NCBI GenBank assembly: GCA_011051715.1
Contig: DRKP01000162.1
Location: 1-32,332, forward strand
DNA length: 32,332 nucleotides
From: Sedimenticola thiotaurini
GTDB lineage: Bacteria > Pseudomonadota > Gammaproteobacteria > Chromatiales > Chromatiaceae
Direction of reading: 5' to 3'
The notes under the pieces are model-generated. The model saw only the letters and a program-made list of their open reading frames with translations, searched no databases and had not been told where the DNA came from. Shown one piece after another: positions 16,784-24,607 of this stretch. The position numbers and the translations under genes were made by a program. Numbering within the stretch: position 1 is the stretch's first letter; the number at the start of each line of letters is the position of its first letter.

Positions 16784-18580
16784 AGGCGATCCCCGCGTGT
16801 GCGGGGGAGCCTCGAACAGGTTATCGACACCGGATCCGACCTGGGGTCGATCCCCGCGTGTGCGGGGGAGCCCAGTGCCAAGTTTGAAAGGGTTGATAAT
16901 ATCAAGGTCGATCCCCGCGTGTGCGGGGGAGCCTACTTCGTTTCTCCGCCGGGGTCGTCGGGGTCGGGTCGATCCCCGCGTGTGCGGGGGAGCCCGTCAG
17001 CAGGGCCGGAAACCGAGTCGTCACATGGGTCGATCCCCGCGTGTGCGGGGGAGCCCAGAACGGGCACACGCAATGCCCTATCACTGGAGGTCGATCCCCG
17101 CGTGTGCGGGGGAGCCCTTCGCCGTATCGGTTCAAGGCAAACTCCCCGGGGTCGATCCCCGCGTGTGCGGGGGAGCCACTGCCAGCACTCTGGTTCCCAG
17201 TAAGGAGTGTGGTCGATCCCCGCGTGTGCGGGGGAGCCGATCCGGATCCAGTGCCATTCGACCAGGATGTGGGTCGATCCCCGCGTGTGCGGGGGAGCCC
17301 TAAGATTCACTCCAGGAGGATGCCACCATGAAGGTCGATCCCCGCGTGTGCGGGGGAGCCCCTCAACCTGAAGGCATTTGTCTTCATCCCACAGGTCGAT
17401 CCCCGCGTGTGCGGGGGAGCCAGATCGATGACCTTGATGTCTTCAGGCAGGTCGGGTCGATCCCCGCGTGTGCGGGGGAGCCACCCTTCGAGACAGGGGG
17501 GATCGAATCCAGAGAGGTCGATCCCCGCGTGTGCGGGGGAGCCACCAGGTGCGTTTTTTCCCCTAGCTTTTCCTCAGGTCGATCCCCGCGTGTGCGGGGG
17601 AGCCAGGCCGGGAAAAGGGAATGATGAGTACGGGGGGGGTCGATCCCCGCGTGTGCGGGGGAGCCGCACATAAACGAAGGAAAGTCAAGGGTGCGCTGGG
17701 TCGATCCCCGCGTGTGCGGGGGAGCCATCGGAACGGCGGAAGTGGATAGCGATATGGAAGGTCGATCCCCGCGTGTGCGGGGGAGCCTACTGCGAAACTT
17801 GGAAGGCGGGCGGTACCGGGGGTCGATCCCCGCGTGTGCGGGGGAGCCGGTGCCGATTATGAAAAATGCGAAGTAATAGAGGGTCGATCCCCGCGTGTGC
17901 GGGGGAGCCCGGTATGGGGCCTTCTGGCACTCGTGATCCTATGGTCGATCCCCGCGTGTGCGGGGGAGCCATCACCAAGCACATTCGGTTCGCCGCCGGT
18001 CGAGGTCGATCCCCGCGTGTGCGGGGGAGCCTAGTGGAATAATACCCATCGTATCCCGGCGGTGGGTCGATCCCCGCGTGTGCGGGGGAGCCGGGAACGG
18101 GAACGTGGCGCGGTTGCAGGGTGAAGGTCGATCCCCGCGTGTGCGGGGGAGCCTCCCGGACTTCCGCGAGTGATCCAAGAGCCAGGGGTCGATCCCCGCG
18201 TGTGCGGGGGAGCCCTTCTCCATTCCCGCAAAACGCTGATCGATATGGGTCGATCCCCGCGTGTGCGGGGGAGCCGGCGGCGCTGGTTGAAATCCACCGC
18301 TGCCGCCAGGTCGATCCCCGCGTGTGCGGGGGAGCCGCTCTCGCGCAGGCGCAGGGACAGCAGTTCAGAGGTCGATCCCCGCGTGTGCGGGGGAGCCTGC
18401 TATTATTTAGTTACAGTAACTTATGAGGATGGTCGATCCCCGCGTGTGCGGGGGAGCCACGATTCCGGTCGGTTTGCCAGTGCCATCACCAGGTCGATCC
18501 CCGCGTGTGCGGGGGAGCCGAAAGCTGGGAAACCATCGGCCGGGTCGTCAAGGGTCGATCCCCGCGTGTGCGGGGGAGCC
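16784..18580 (-). CRISPR. Type I-E CRISPR array, 30 repeats and 29 spacers, transcribed leftward
   Basis: Repeats of 28 bases start at 16784 and every 61 bases after it, to 18553; all 29 spacers are 33 bases. On the plus strand each repeat begins GGTCGAT, carries the palindrome CCCCGC-GTGT-GCGGGG and ends GGAGCC. In the crRNA sense (minus strand) the stem is CCCCGC/GCGGGG with loop ACAC, as in other I-E repeats. Cas6e cleavage at the stem base would leave the handle AUCGACC plus one variable base. Repeats 2-30 read as identical; only the leftmost differs, at its first and third plus-strand bases. Repeat sense, the position of cas2 and the degenerate left repeat agree that the leader is on the right. 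Spacers show no obvious duplicates and vary in base composition (18398-18430 is AT-rich). Confidence 0.98.
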
Positions 18581-18641
18581 TCTAGGATCTTTCTCCTTGA
18601 TCCGCAAGATATTCCAGTTTGTTAAAGAGCCTGTGCGGTAT
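18581..18641 (-). promoter_or_regulatory. CRISPR leader
   Basis: Only 61 bases separate the cas2 stop codon from the first (newest) repeat. This AT-richer stretch must hold at least part of the leader recognised during spacer acquisition. The array promoter is either here, inside the 3' end of cas2, or shared with the cas operon; I found no convincing -10/-35 pair. A GATCAA motif near the repeat resembles half of an IHF site, but the rest of the IHF consensus is missing. Confidence 0.7.
18619..18630 (-). promoter_or_regulatory. boxA antitermination element in the CRISPR leader
   Basis: Read on the minus strand this is GCTCTTTAACAA, identical over 12 bases to the core boxA of Escherichia coli rRNA leaders (TGCTCTTTAACAA). 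It lies 38 bases before the first repeat and 11 bases after the cas2 stop, correctly oriented for array transcription. boxA recruits the Nus/SuhB complex and blocks Rho-dependent termination on untranslated RNA. boxA elements upstream of CRISPR arrays are an established feature of several bacteria. Confidence 0.8.
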
Positions 18642-18950
18642 TCAGTCGTCTGTATTTGACGGCTTCCGGCTGAGCACGATGCCATCGAGTTCGACCAGGT
18701 CGATCGGGGGCAGGCCGAGGGTCTTGACCGACTGACCTCCCGGCAGCTGGGGGTCCTGCCAGAGCATCACGACGGCGCCGTCGCTGGCCGGGTTGAACCA
18801 GCCGCGCAGCACGCCCCAGATTCGATCGCGCACGGCCGGGGAGAGGCGCGGGGCGCTGTAGACGCCGGGGGCCAGTTCCAGCATGGTCGAGGCGAGGAAG
18901 CCGCGAATCCGCGGCGCCACGTCACGCGTCACCACTACGGTCATCGACAT
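18642..18950 (-). CDS. cas2: CRISPR adaptation endonuclease-fold protein Cas2 (type I-E)
   Basis: A 102-residue Cas2e. The MSMTVVVTRDVAPRIRGFLA start and the GVYSAPRLSPAVRDRIW segment match the I-E branch closely. Cas2 dimers bridge two Cas1 dimers in the spacer integration complex. In type I-E this role is structural rather than nucleolytic. The start at 18950 corresponds to the conserved MSM of the E. coli protein and lies inside cas1, giving a 29-base overlap. The stop is directly followed by the leader and boxA. Confidence 0.96.
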   Translation of the reverse strand: MSMTVVVTRDVAPRIRGFLASTMLELAPGVYSAPRLSPAVRDRIWGVLRGWFNPASDGAVVMLWQDPQLPGGQSVKTLGLPPIDLVELDGIVLSRKPSNTDD

Positions 18951-19818
18951 GCAACAGCTCCTTGATCCGGTCGATCATGGCCGGGATCAGTTTCTGTTTG
19001 CGGAACCATTTGGCCGCCTCCAGCCGAAGCTCCCGTTCCAGCAGTCGCTGCGGGTCGTCGATCACCCGCCGGGCCACGGCGAAGGCCAGCGGCACGGTGG
19101 TCTCTGCGCGCCACAGGTCGGCGATGTCGAGCACGAAGGCGTTGCTCGATTCCTCGTGGATGAAGCCCAGCGGTGGCAGCGCGCCCACCGCCGCGACGGC
19201 GATGTCGGCGGCGGCCTCGACGAAGGTGGCGGCGTGGTTCAGCGCCTGGTTGGGGATGTCGGCGGCGTTGGGGTCTTGCCGGTCGTAGCGCCGTCCCTTC
19301 CAGGGAATCCCGTACTTGTCGGCGTTGAGGCGATACATCGCCTTGACCCGGCCGCCCTCGATGCCGCGCAGTACGGCGATGTCGCGATGCGGCAGCACCT
19401 CGCCAAAGCGAAAGGCGTACATGCGCCGGGCGACGTCGAGGCGGGCCGTTTCGTCGGCCCAGAGCCGGGCGTGGCCGCGGGCGGTGTCGGAACGTCCCTG
19501 GCCCATCGGCGGGGCGGTGTAGAACTTGACGCCGCCCTCGCCGACCGCGGCCAGCAGCGTACCGTGGCGCGCCAGCAGGCGCAGGGTGTCGTGGCTGACG
19601 GTGGAGCCGGGCCCGAGCAGGATCATCGACAGTCCCTGGTAGGGGATGGCGTAGTCGCCGGGGTCGAGCTGTTCGCTGCGGGCGGCGAGGAAGCGCAGGG
19701 TGCCGTTTTCCACCCGCAGCGCCCCGCGCGACAGCCACAGCAGCCCGTGGCGGTCGGCGTGGGGTACGCGGGACTCGGCCAGGCCCAACCGGCCGGGGAA
19801 TGGGCTGTTGTCGGGCAT
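18922..19818 (-). CDS. cas1: CRISPR integrase Cas1 (type I-E)
   Basis: A 298-residue Cas1e, the catalytic subunit of spacer integration. The metal ligands are Glu154 (RGIEGGRVKAMY), His221 (GFIHEESSNAFVLDIADLW), Asp231 and Asp234. Their spacing (67, 10 and 3 residues) is exactly that of Glu141, His208, Asp218 and Asp221 in the E. coli enzyme, so the site is complete. ATG 19818 follows the cas6e stop by three bases and has a GAGGGG ribosome site about eight bases upstream. Confidence 0.97.
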   Translation of the reverse strand: MPDNSPFPGRLGLAESRVPHADRHGLLWLSRGALRVENGTLRFLAARSEQLDPGDYAIPYQGLSMILLGPGSTVSHDTLRLLARHGTLLAAVGEGGVKFYTAPPMGQGRSDTARGHARLWADETARLDVARRMYAFRFGEVLPHRDIAVLRGIEGGRVKAMYRLNADKYGIPWKGRRYDRQDPNAADIPNQALNHAATFVEAAADIAVAAVGALPPLGFIHEESSNAFVLDIADLWRAETTVPLAFAVARRVIDDPQRLLERELRLEAAKWFRKQKLIPAMIDRIKELLHVDDRSGDA

Positions 19819-19821
19819 GGT

Positions 19822-20550
19822 TCAGCCCCTCGGCGGTCTGAGCAGCAGCATGCCGTAACCGAAGGCACGATGCCGCCCGATGCCCCGGGCGAGCAGCCGC
19901 TGAAAGCCCTCGGGGTCACGCACTTGCAGCCGGCCGTTGAACAGGGCCTCGGGGCGCGTCGGGCGTCTGGTCCGACGTTCCCCGGGTGCCCCCTGGTGCT
20001 TGCGGAGCTGGCGCACCTGCCGGTGGCCGGTCAGGGCCAGCCGCTCCACGGTGACGGCGTGGTCCGCCTGCAGGCGTTCGCGTGCCCAGTCGCAGTAGAC
20101 CTCTCCGCGGTCGAGCCGGGCCTCCGGCTCATGGTCGGCACGCAGCAGGAACAGGTCCTTTTCGATGCCGCTACGGGCCTTGCGTCCGACCGGGCAGCCG
20201 AGCAGCTCGAAGTCCAGTATGCGGCCCTCGCGGAACATGGGCAGGGGTTTGCTGGCGATGGATTCAGGCGGGCAGACGGCGACCACGGTGGGATCGGCGA
20301 AATCCTGCATCCGCCCGGTCAGCGCGTCGGCGCCGGCGGGGCCGTAAGCCAGCACCCGCGCCGGCCGCCTGCGATCGGCCAGCAGCCGCCAGGGGCGTGG
20401 CGCCTGGTCGCCGAAGGCGGCCTTGAGCCAGGCGTGGACGCCGTAGCCGAAGTCGGGGTCGCGGCGCGGGTCGTCCAGTCCCTGGGCGCGCAGAAAGCGC
20501 AGCAGGGCGGTCTGGTCGAGCTGGCATTCGATCATCTGCAAGTCGTTCAT
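19822..20550 (-). CDS. cas6e: CRISPR pre-crRNA endoribonuclease Cas6e (CasE)
   Basis: A 242-residue RAMP protein that cuts each repeat hairpin at the 3' base of the stem and stays bound to it in Cascade. The probable catalytic His39 lies in FGYGVHAWLKAAFGD, where Cas6e enzymes carry their essential histidine. The glycine-rich C-terminal loop GIGRHRAFGYGMLLL is the RAMP signature. The start overlaps the cas5e stop by four bases (ATGA). Confidence 0.95.
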   Translation of the reverse strand: MNDLQMIECQLDQTALLRFLRAQGLDDPRRDPDFGYGVHAWLKAAFGDQAPRPWRLLADRRRPARVLAYGPAGADALTGRMQDFADPTVVAVCPPESIASKPLPMFREGRILDFELLGCPVGRKARSGIEKDLFLLRADHEPEARLDRGEVYCDWARERLQADHAVTVERLALTGHRQVRQLRKHQGAPGERRTRRPTRPEALFNGRLQVRDPEGFQRLLARGIGRHRAFGYGMLLLRPPRG

Positions 20551-21302
20551 GCCGGCTCCTCCCCGGTCGCGAGCGGGCCCTCGATGCGCAGACTGGAGCC
20601 GGTCGGCAGGTTGGCCCGCCAGTCGCGCCGGTCGGCGACCCGCCGGCTCGCACCCCCGCCCTCGCCGGCCGGCCAGCAGGCCTCGCAGGCCGCTTGTCCG
20701 GTGAGTACCTCGCCGTCACGCCCCCAGCGCGGCACGCTGGACAGGATCGAGCGCAGCGTGGGGCCGGTGGCGACGGGGGTGACCGGGTCGAGCAGCGGCC
20801 GCGCCGGCAGGCAGGTCTTGCGGCCCAGGAACAGCGGTCGCGCCGGACGGCGCAGCGCCTCGTGGACCACGGTCAGCGACGGACCGGGGGCGTCGGTCAG
20901 GGCCAGGGCGAGGGTCATCAGGCCATCGCTCCAGTAGTGGCGGTAGCGGATGTGGGTGCCTTTGGTCGCATCACCACTTCCACGCCCCTCTGTCGTCCCT
21001 CGCGTTGTCCAAGCCGCAGGCTCTTTGCCGGGCGAATACCCTTTCATCTTCGGCTGCCCGAGATCGGCGGTGTGGTAATCGACGATGCGCTTCGGCCTCA
21101 CATCCCAGCGGGCGGCCAGGCGCAGCCGCGCTTGCAGGGCCACCAGGCGCTCACCGTCGCCGTGGCGCCAGCCCAGGGCGTTGCCGATCAGGCCGGTCAG
21201 CAGGGCGTGACCGGGGAAGCGGTCGATGACGCCGTGCTGATCGATCATCACACCGCCGAAGCTCATCAGCGGCGCGTCGAGGCGCAGGATCAGCGCCTCC
21301 AT
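20547..21302 (-). CDS. cas5e: Cascade subunit Cas5e (CasD)
   Basis: A 251-residue RAMP protein that caps the 5' handle of crRNA in Cascade. The N-terminus MEALILRLDAPLMSFGG and DRFPGHALLTGLIGNALGW are typical (compare RFPTRSGLLGLLGACLG in E. coli). KMKGYSPG and HYWSDGLMTLALAL also fit. I chose the ATG at 21302, which shares one base with the cas7e stop (TGATG). A GTG one codon upstream (21305), giving a four-base overlap, is equally possible. Confidence 0.94.
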   Translation of the reverse strand: MEALILRLDAPLMSFGGVMIDQHGVIDRFPGHALLTGLIGNALGWRHGDGERLVALQARLRLAARWDVRPKRIVDYHTADLGQPKMKGYSPGKEPAAWTTRGTTEGRGSGDATKGTHIRYRHYWSDGLMTLALALTDAPGPSLTVVHEALRRPARPLFLGRKTCLPARPLLDPVTPVATGPTLRSILSSVPRWGRDGEVLTGQAACEACWPAGEGGGASRRVADRRDWRANLPTGSSLRIEGPLATGEEPA

Positions 21303-22471
21303 CACGCACCCCCGAACAGCTCGTCGAGGACGGCGGCGATCGCCTCGTCCAGCGGCCGGGGCGTCTCGTCCTGGCGCGGCCAGGGATGCAGGCCGGCGAT
21401 CTCGCGGCGGCGCACGTCGTCGCCGTACATGCCGGTGAGGGCGTCGAGATGGCCGGCCATGGCCGTGACGGACTGCGCCATCGGGTGCGTGTCACGCTCG
21501 AACCGGACCGGCTGCAGGTAGGCGTTGGCGAGGCTGCGCGGCTGGCCGTCGCCCACCTCCAGCACCAGATGCTCGGCCCGCGCGTAGGGGGCGGTGGCGC
21601 CGAGCTTGGCGCCGGGGGTGACGGTGGCGATGGCGTGGATCAACTGGTCGAGCAGCTCGCGCGCGTCGCCGGTCGCCTGCTCGCGCCACTCCTTGCGGTC
21701 GCAGCCGGTCAGGTTGGAGACCAGCAGCGGTACGTCCACGGCGACGTAGCCGTAGAAGATGCCCGCTCCCAGCTCGGTGTCGTTGGCGTGGGCCGCGCCG
21801 GTCTCGTCGTCGCCGGCCAGGTCGTCGACCACGGTGAAGAAGTCCACCTCGGTATCGAGGGCGTGGGTGGTGAAGGCGTGGGCGACGTGCACCGGGGCGT
21901 CGACCCGGGCCAGCAGGTCGGAGGTGACGAAGCGGCCGAACAGGGCGCCTTCGAAGCCGGCGGCCGGGCTGTCGATACCGGCCTGGCGCAGCATCGCCTT
22001 GAAGTTCTTCCTGGCCGCCTTGATCTGTTCGGCCAGCCACTTCTTCGCCGCGTCTTCGTCTCCCTGGGTGGCGGCCTGCCGGACCAGGCCGACGAAATAG
22101 TCGGCCTCGGGCCTGCCGAACAGGACTGGCTGTTTCATCTGCAAGGTTTCTTTGTCGATAACGTCTTTGTTTTCCTTGGAGGTGAAAAGGTTCTTGGCCA
22201 GCTCCAGCAACAGGCCATGGACCAGGGCATCGTCCATGCCGTTTTCCACCAGGCGTGACTTCAACTCGCGGCTGAAAAAGTAGCGCGAGCGGATGCCGGA
22301 CGGCAGCCTGGCCCGTTCCATCATCCAGACCCGCCAGTGGCGCTTCTGGCACTGGCTGGAGACGCGCAACCGCTCGGCGCCGCCGAAGGGGATGCGCTTG
22401 GCCAGGCCCGCGTCGTCGCGGTTGAGCAGGCTGGCGTGATAGCTGGTGAGGCTGTGGATCTGCAGAAACAT
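21302..22471 (-). CDS. cas7e: Cascade backbone subunit Cas7e (CasC/Cse4)
   Basis: A 389-residue RAMP protein; six copies form the crRNA-binding filament of Cascade. The N-terminus MFLQIHSLTSYHASLLNRDDAGLAKRI and the following RVSSQCQKRHWR are diagnostic of Cas7e. So are LFGRFVTSD, HAFTTHALDTEVDFFT and FYGYVAVDVPLLVSNL. ATG 22471 has an AAGGAGGAAACC ribosome site and lies 11 bases after the cse2 stop. Confidence 0.97.
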   Translation of the reverse strand: MFLQIHSLTSYHASLLNRDDAGLAKRIPFGGAERLRVSSQCQKRHWRVWMMERARLPSGIRSRYFFSRELKSRLVENGMDDALVHGLLLELAKNLFTSKENKDVIDKETLQMKQPVLFGRPEADYFVGLVRQAATQGDEDAAKKWLAEQIKAARKNFKAMLRQAGIDSPAAGFEGALFGRFVTSDLLARVDAPVHVAHAFTTHALDTEVDFFTVVDDLAGDDETGAAHANDTELGAGIFYGYVAVDVPLLVSNLTGCDRKEWREQATGDARELLDQLIHAIATVTPGAKLGATAPYARAEHLVLEVGDGQPRSLANAYLQPVRFERDTHPMAQSVTAMAGHLDALTGMYGDDVRRREIAGLHPWPRQDETPRPLDEAIAAVLDELFGGA

Positions 22472-22482
22472 GGTTTCCTCCT

Positions 22483-22998
22483 TCAGGCGGCGGTGGATTC
22501 GGGTTTCAGATTCGAGAAGTAGTCGCGGGCGATACCGAGCCGCAGCCGGTCGGCCTTGGCCTCGTCGCGGGTTAGCAGCAGCCGGGCGCAGTCGGCCCAG
22601 TCGCAGGGCGTCTGCCTGGCGGCCAGATAGCGGGCGGCCCGCAGCAGCAGGGTTCGGCGGGTGTCGCCCTGTGCATCGAGCAGCCGCTCCAGGCGGGCCT
22701 CGGAGTAGCCGGCCTCGGCCAGCGCCCGCCCGAGGCCGTGACCGGGCCGGTGTGCACCCGGCGCCATGGTGGCGATGCCGGCCACGATCGTCACCCAGTC
22801 GTCGACTTGGCGCTCCCAGTCCTCGGGCAGGTGGGCGACGGCGAAGCGGGTGAAGGCCAGTGGCACCGGCTGGCCCGGGACCATGCGCCGCAGCCGGGCG
22901 CGGTCGCCGGTGGGGAAGCCGTCGCTGCAGATCACCCCGGCAATATGGCCGATGGTGCCCGGCAGCGAGGGTTGGTCAGTGGCTTGCGAGTTGGGCAT
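22483..22998 (-). CDS. cse2: Cascade small subunit Cse2 (CasB)
   Basis: A 171-residue helical protein; two copies line the belly of Cascade and hold the displaced DNA strand. Weak conservation is normal for this family. The regularly placed arginines, LRRMVPGQPVPLAFTRFAV, HRPGHGLGRALAEAGYSEARLERLL and the C-terminal RDYFSNL fit Cse2. The start at 22998 has a GGAGG seven bases upstream and lies inside the last 23 bases of cse1. The frame runs further upstream to 23112 over cse1 and is not used. Confidence 0.93.
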   Translation of the reverse strand: MPNSQATDQPSLPGTIGHIAGVICSDGFPTGDRARLRRMVPGQPVPLAFTRFAVAHLPEDWERQVDDWVTIVAGIATMAPGAHRPGHGLGRALAEAGYSEARLERLLDAQGDTRRTLLLRAARYLAARQTPCDWADCARLLLTRDEAKADRLRLGIARDYFSNLKPESTAA

Positions 22999-24607
22999 GG
23001 GATTCCTCCTTGAGGTGCGGGAAGTTATGCTTTGAATAAAACATTTGTTTGAAAACGCGCACTGCTTCGGTTCTGGCCAACCATTGGCGACCCGTGTGAA
23101 CGGGCAGTTCATCTAAACTTCTTTCCAGAATCCGAAGCGCCTCATCGCGCAAATATCGCGCCCAGTTTTCCAACGCCCGTCTTCGGTCTTCTTCGCTGGT
23201 CAATTCACCGCCCTCGATCGATTGCCAGAGCCAAGGGAAATAGGCTTCGGCCCAGAGCTGGCCAAAACTCGTCATTGGGCCGGCGTTCCTGTTTAACCAG
23301 GCCCCATGTTTTTTGTTGGCTTTTGCTCGCCATTCCTTGTCCGTCCAGTCGAGTCTCTTAGTTTTTTGATCCCTGAAGGCGTCCGAGACATGAAGATACG
23401 CGAGCAGTGCAGTAGCGAGTACGCGTTCCATCTTCCCAGCGACCTCTGCGATAGCCGCTTTCGACATATCTGCGATAGGGTCAACATCAGTCTTTGAACG
23501 CCGGAAAAGCGCCATCACGGGTTTTGGAATCAACAGCTCTCTTGATTGGTAGCCTTCGGTTCCCTTTGCGCTGCGCGCTACGGAGCTGCAACGAAGTAGA
23601 AGGCCTTCTTTAGCCAAGGACTCGGCTATCGGGAGGAGAGGCGTATTGATCGACTCCTTAAAAACGATCGAGCGCAAGCGCTCTGCACTCCAGCCGCGAT
23701 TTGATACGGAAATGACGGAACTATCATTCGCATCAACGGGGGCATAAGGGTCGCCCACGTTTCCACTCAGCGCCTTTGGGCTATAGATGAAGGGTTTGAC
23801 TGAAGGGGCACTGCGCCCCTCAATGGATTGATCGGTCGAGAACAGTCGATATTGGCGCGTGATTTCTATGAAGAACGGGTCCAGTTCATTGAGTTGCAGC
23901 TGTTGTCCATGATGGGGTTTGCTGGCCCAAGTCAGCACGACGCCATCCTTCGAGTACCCATACTCGCTATTCAATACCTTCGGCCGGTAATGCAACAGGC
24001 AAGTGATATCGAATTGCCATTGTTGGCCTATGCTTCCGGTAACAGTCGGCCGAACATAGACCCTACCGACGCGATTCTTCTTGGCTTTAATCGTCGCGAA
24101 GTAGAACCGCCCGCTCCCTCCGATTGAATAGCCTGCGGTCGCGTTGCTACTCACCAGTGCATACGCCCACAAGTCACATTCCGGCTGCATGCCGCGCGCC
24201 ATCTTGAGGTCGTGGTTTTTGGAGACCTCGGTCGTATCGAAGGCATCCGGGCTTATGCTCGACATGGAGAACTTGGTGCCTTCACAGGGCGGCTGCATGA
24301 ACGCCGGTTTCGACAGATCTTCGACCACCAGCGTCCAGGCATCGTCGCCGGCCTCGCCGGCCAGCCGGCGCAGGCCCTCGCGCCAGTAGTCTTCCGATTG
24401 CACCGGGTCGTCGCGGCCGTCGCGGGCGAGGATCACGCTGGCGAGCTGGCAGAGAAAGACGTGGAAGGCGTCTTCCTGGTGGCGCTGGATGCCGGGCAGC
24501 GATTCGACGCGGTCCTGGCCCAGGGCGGCGAGCAGGCCGGGCAGGCTCAGGCGCTCGATGCCGTCGGGCGTCTCCACGCGCAACAGTGGGTCGGTGAGCA
24601 GGTTCAT
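22976..24607 (-). CDS. cse1: Cascade large subunit Cse1 (CasA), PAM reader; compositionally mosaic
   Basis: A 543-residue protein starting MNLLTDPLLRVETPDG, the standard Cse1 opening. It recognises the PAM in target DNA and recruits Cas3. Landmarks include LPGIQRHQEDAFHVFLCQLA, the FMQPP loop, the central SIGGSGRFYF region and a helical C-terminus. The start overlaps cas3 by four bases (ATGA). The gene is two-toned: bases 24280-24607, encoding about the first 110 residues, are as GC-rich as the neighbours, whereas 23000-24250 is markedly poorer and uses A/T-ending codons. For example, 24301-24360 has 41 G+C of 60 and 23821-23880 has 28 of 60. The frame is intact. Confidence 0.95.
   Translation of the reverse strand: MNLLTDPLLRVETPDGIERLSLPGLLAALGQDRVESLPGIQRHQEDAFHVFLCQLASVILARDGRDDPVQSEDYWREGLRRLAGEAGDDAWTLVVEDLSKPAFMQPPCEGTKFSMSSISPDAFDTTEVSKNHDLKMARGMQPECDLWAYALVSSNATAGYSIGGSGRFYFATIKAKKNRVGRVYVRPTVTGSIGQQWQFDITCLLHYRPKVLNSEYGYSKDGVVLTWASKPHHGQQLQLNELDPFFIEITRQYRLFSTDQSIEGRSAPSVKPFIYSPKALSGNVGDPYAPVDANDSSVISVSNRGWSAERLRSIVFKESINTPLLPIAESLAKEGLLLRCSSVARSAKGTEGYQSRELLIPKPVMALFRRSKTDVDPIADMSKAAIAEVAGKMERVLATALLAYLHVSDAFRDQKTKRLDWTDKEWRAKANKKHGAWLNRNAGPMTSFGQLWAEAYFPWLWQSIEGGELTSEEDRRRALENWARYLRDEALRILERSLDELPVHTGRQWLARTEAVRVFKQMFYSKHNFPHLKEESHAQLASH

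Noticed and set aside
18581-18618. IHF site in the CRISPR leader
   Set aside because: GATCAA is present on the minus strand but the TTR half of the consensus is missing at the required distance.
16593-18659. Open frames through the array on both strands with repeated SPRVRGS, IPACAGEP and PRTRGDRP peptides
   Set aside because: These are translations of the 28-base repeats; the 61-base period walks through all frames. They are well-known artefacts of I-E arrays, not proteins.
18883-20937. Long plus-strand frame opposite cas2, cas1, cas6e and cas5e
   Set aside because: Shadow of GC-rich codons in the cas genes; low-complexity G/A/Q-rich product.
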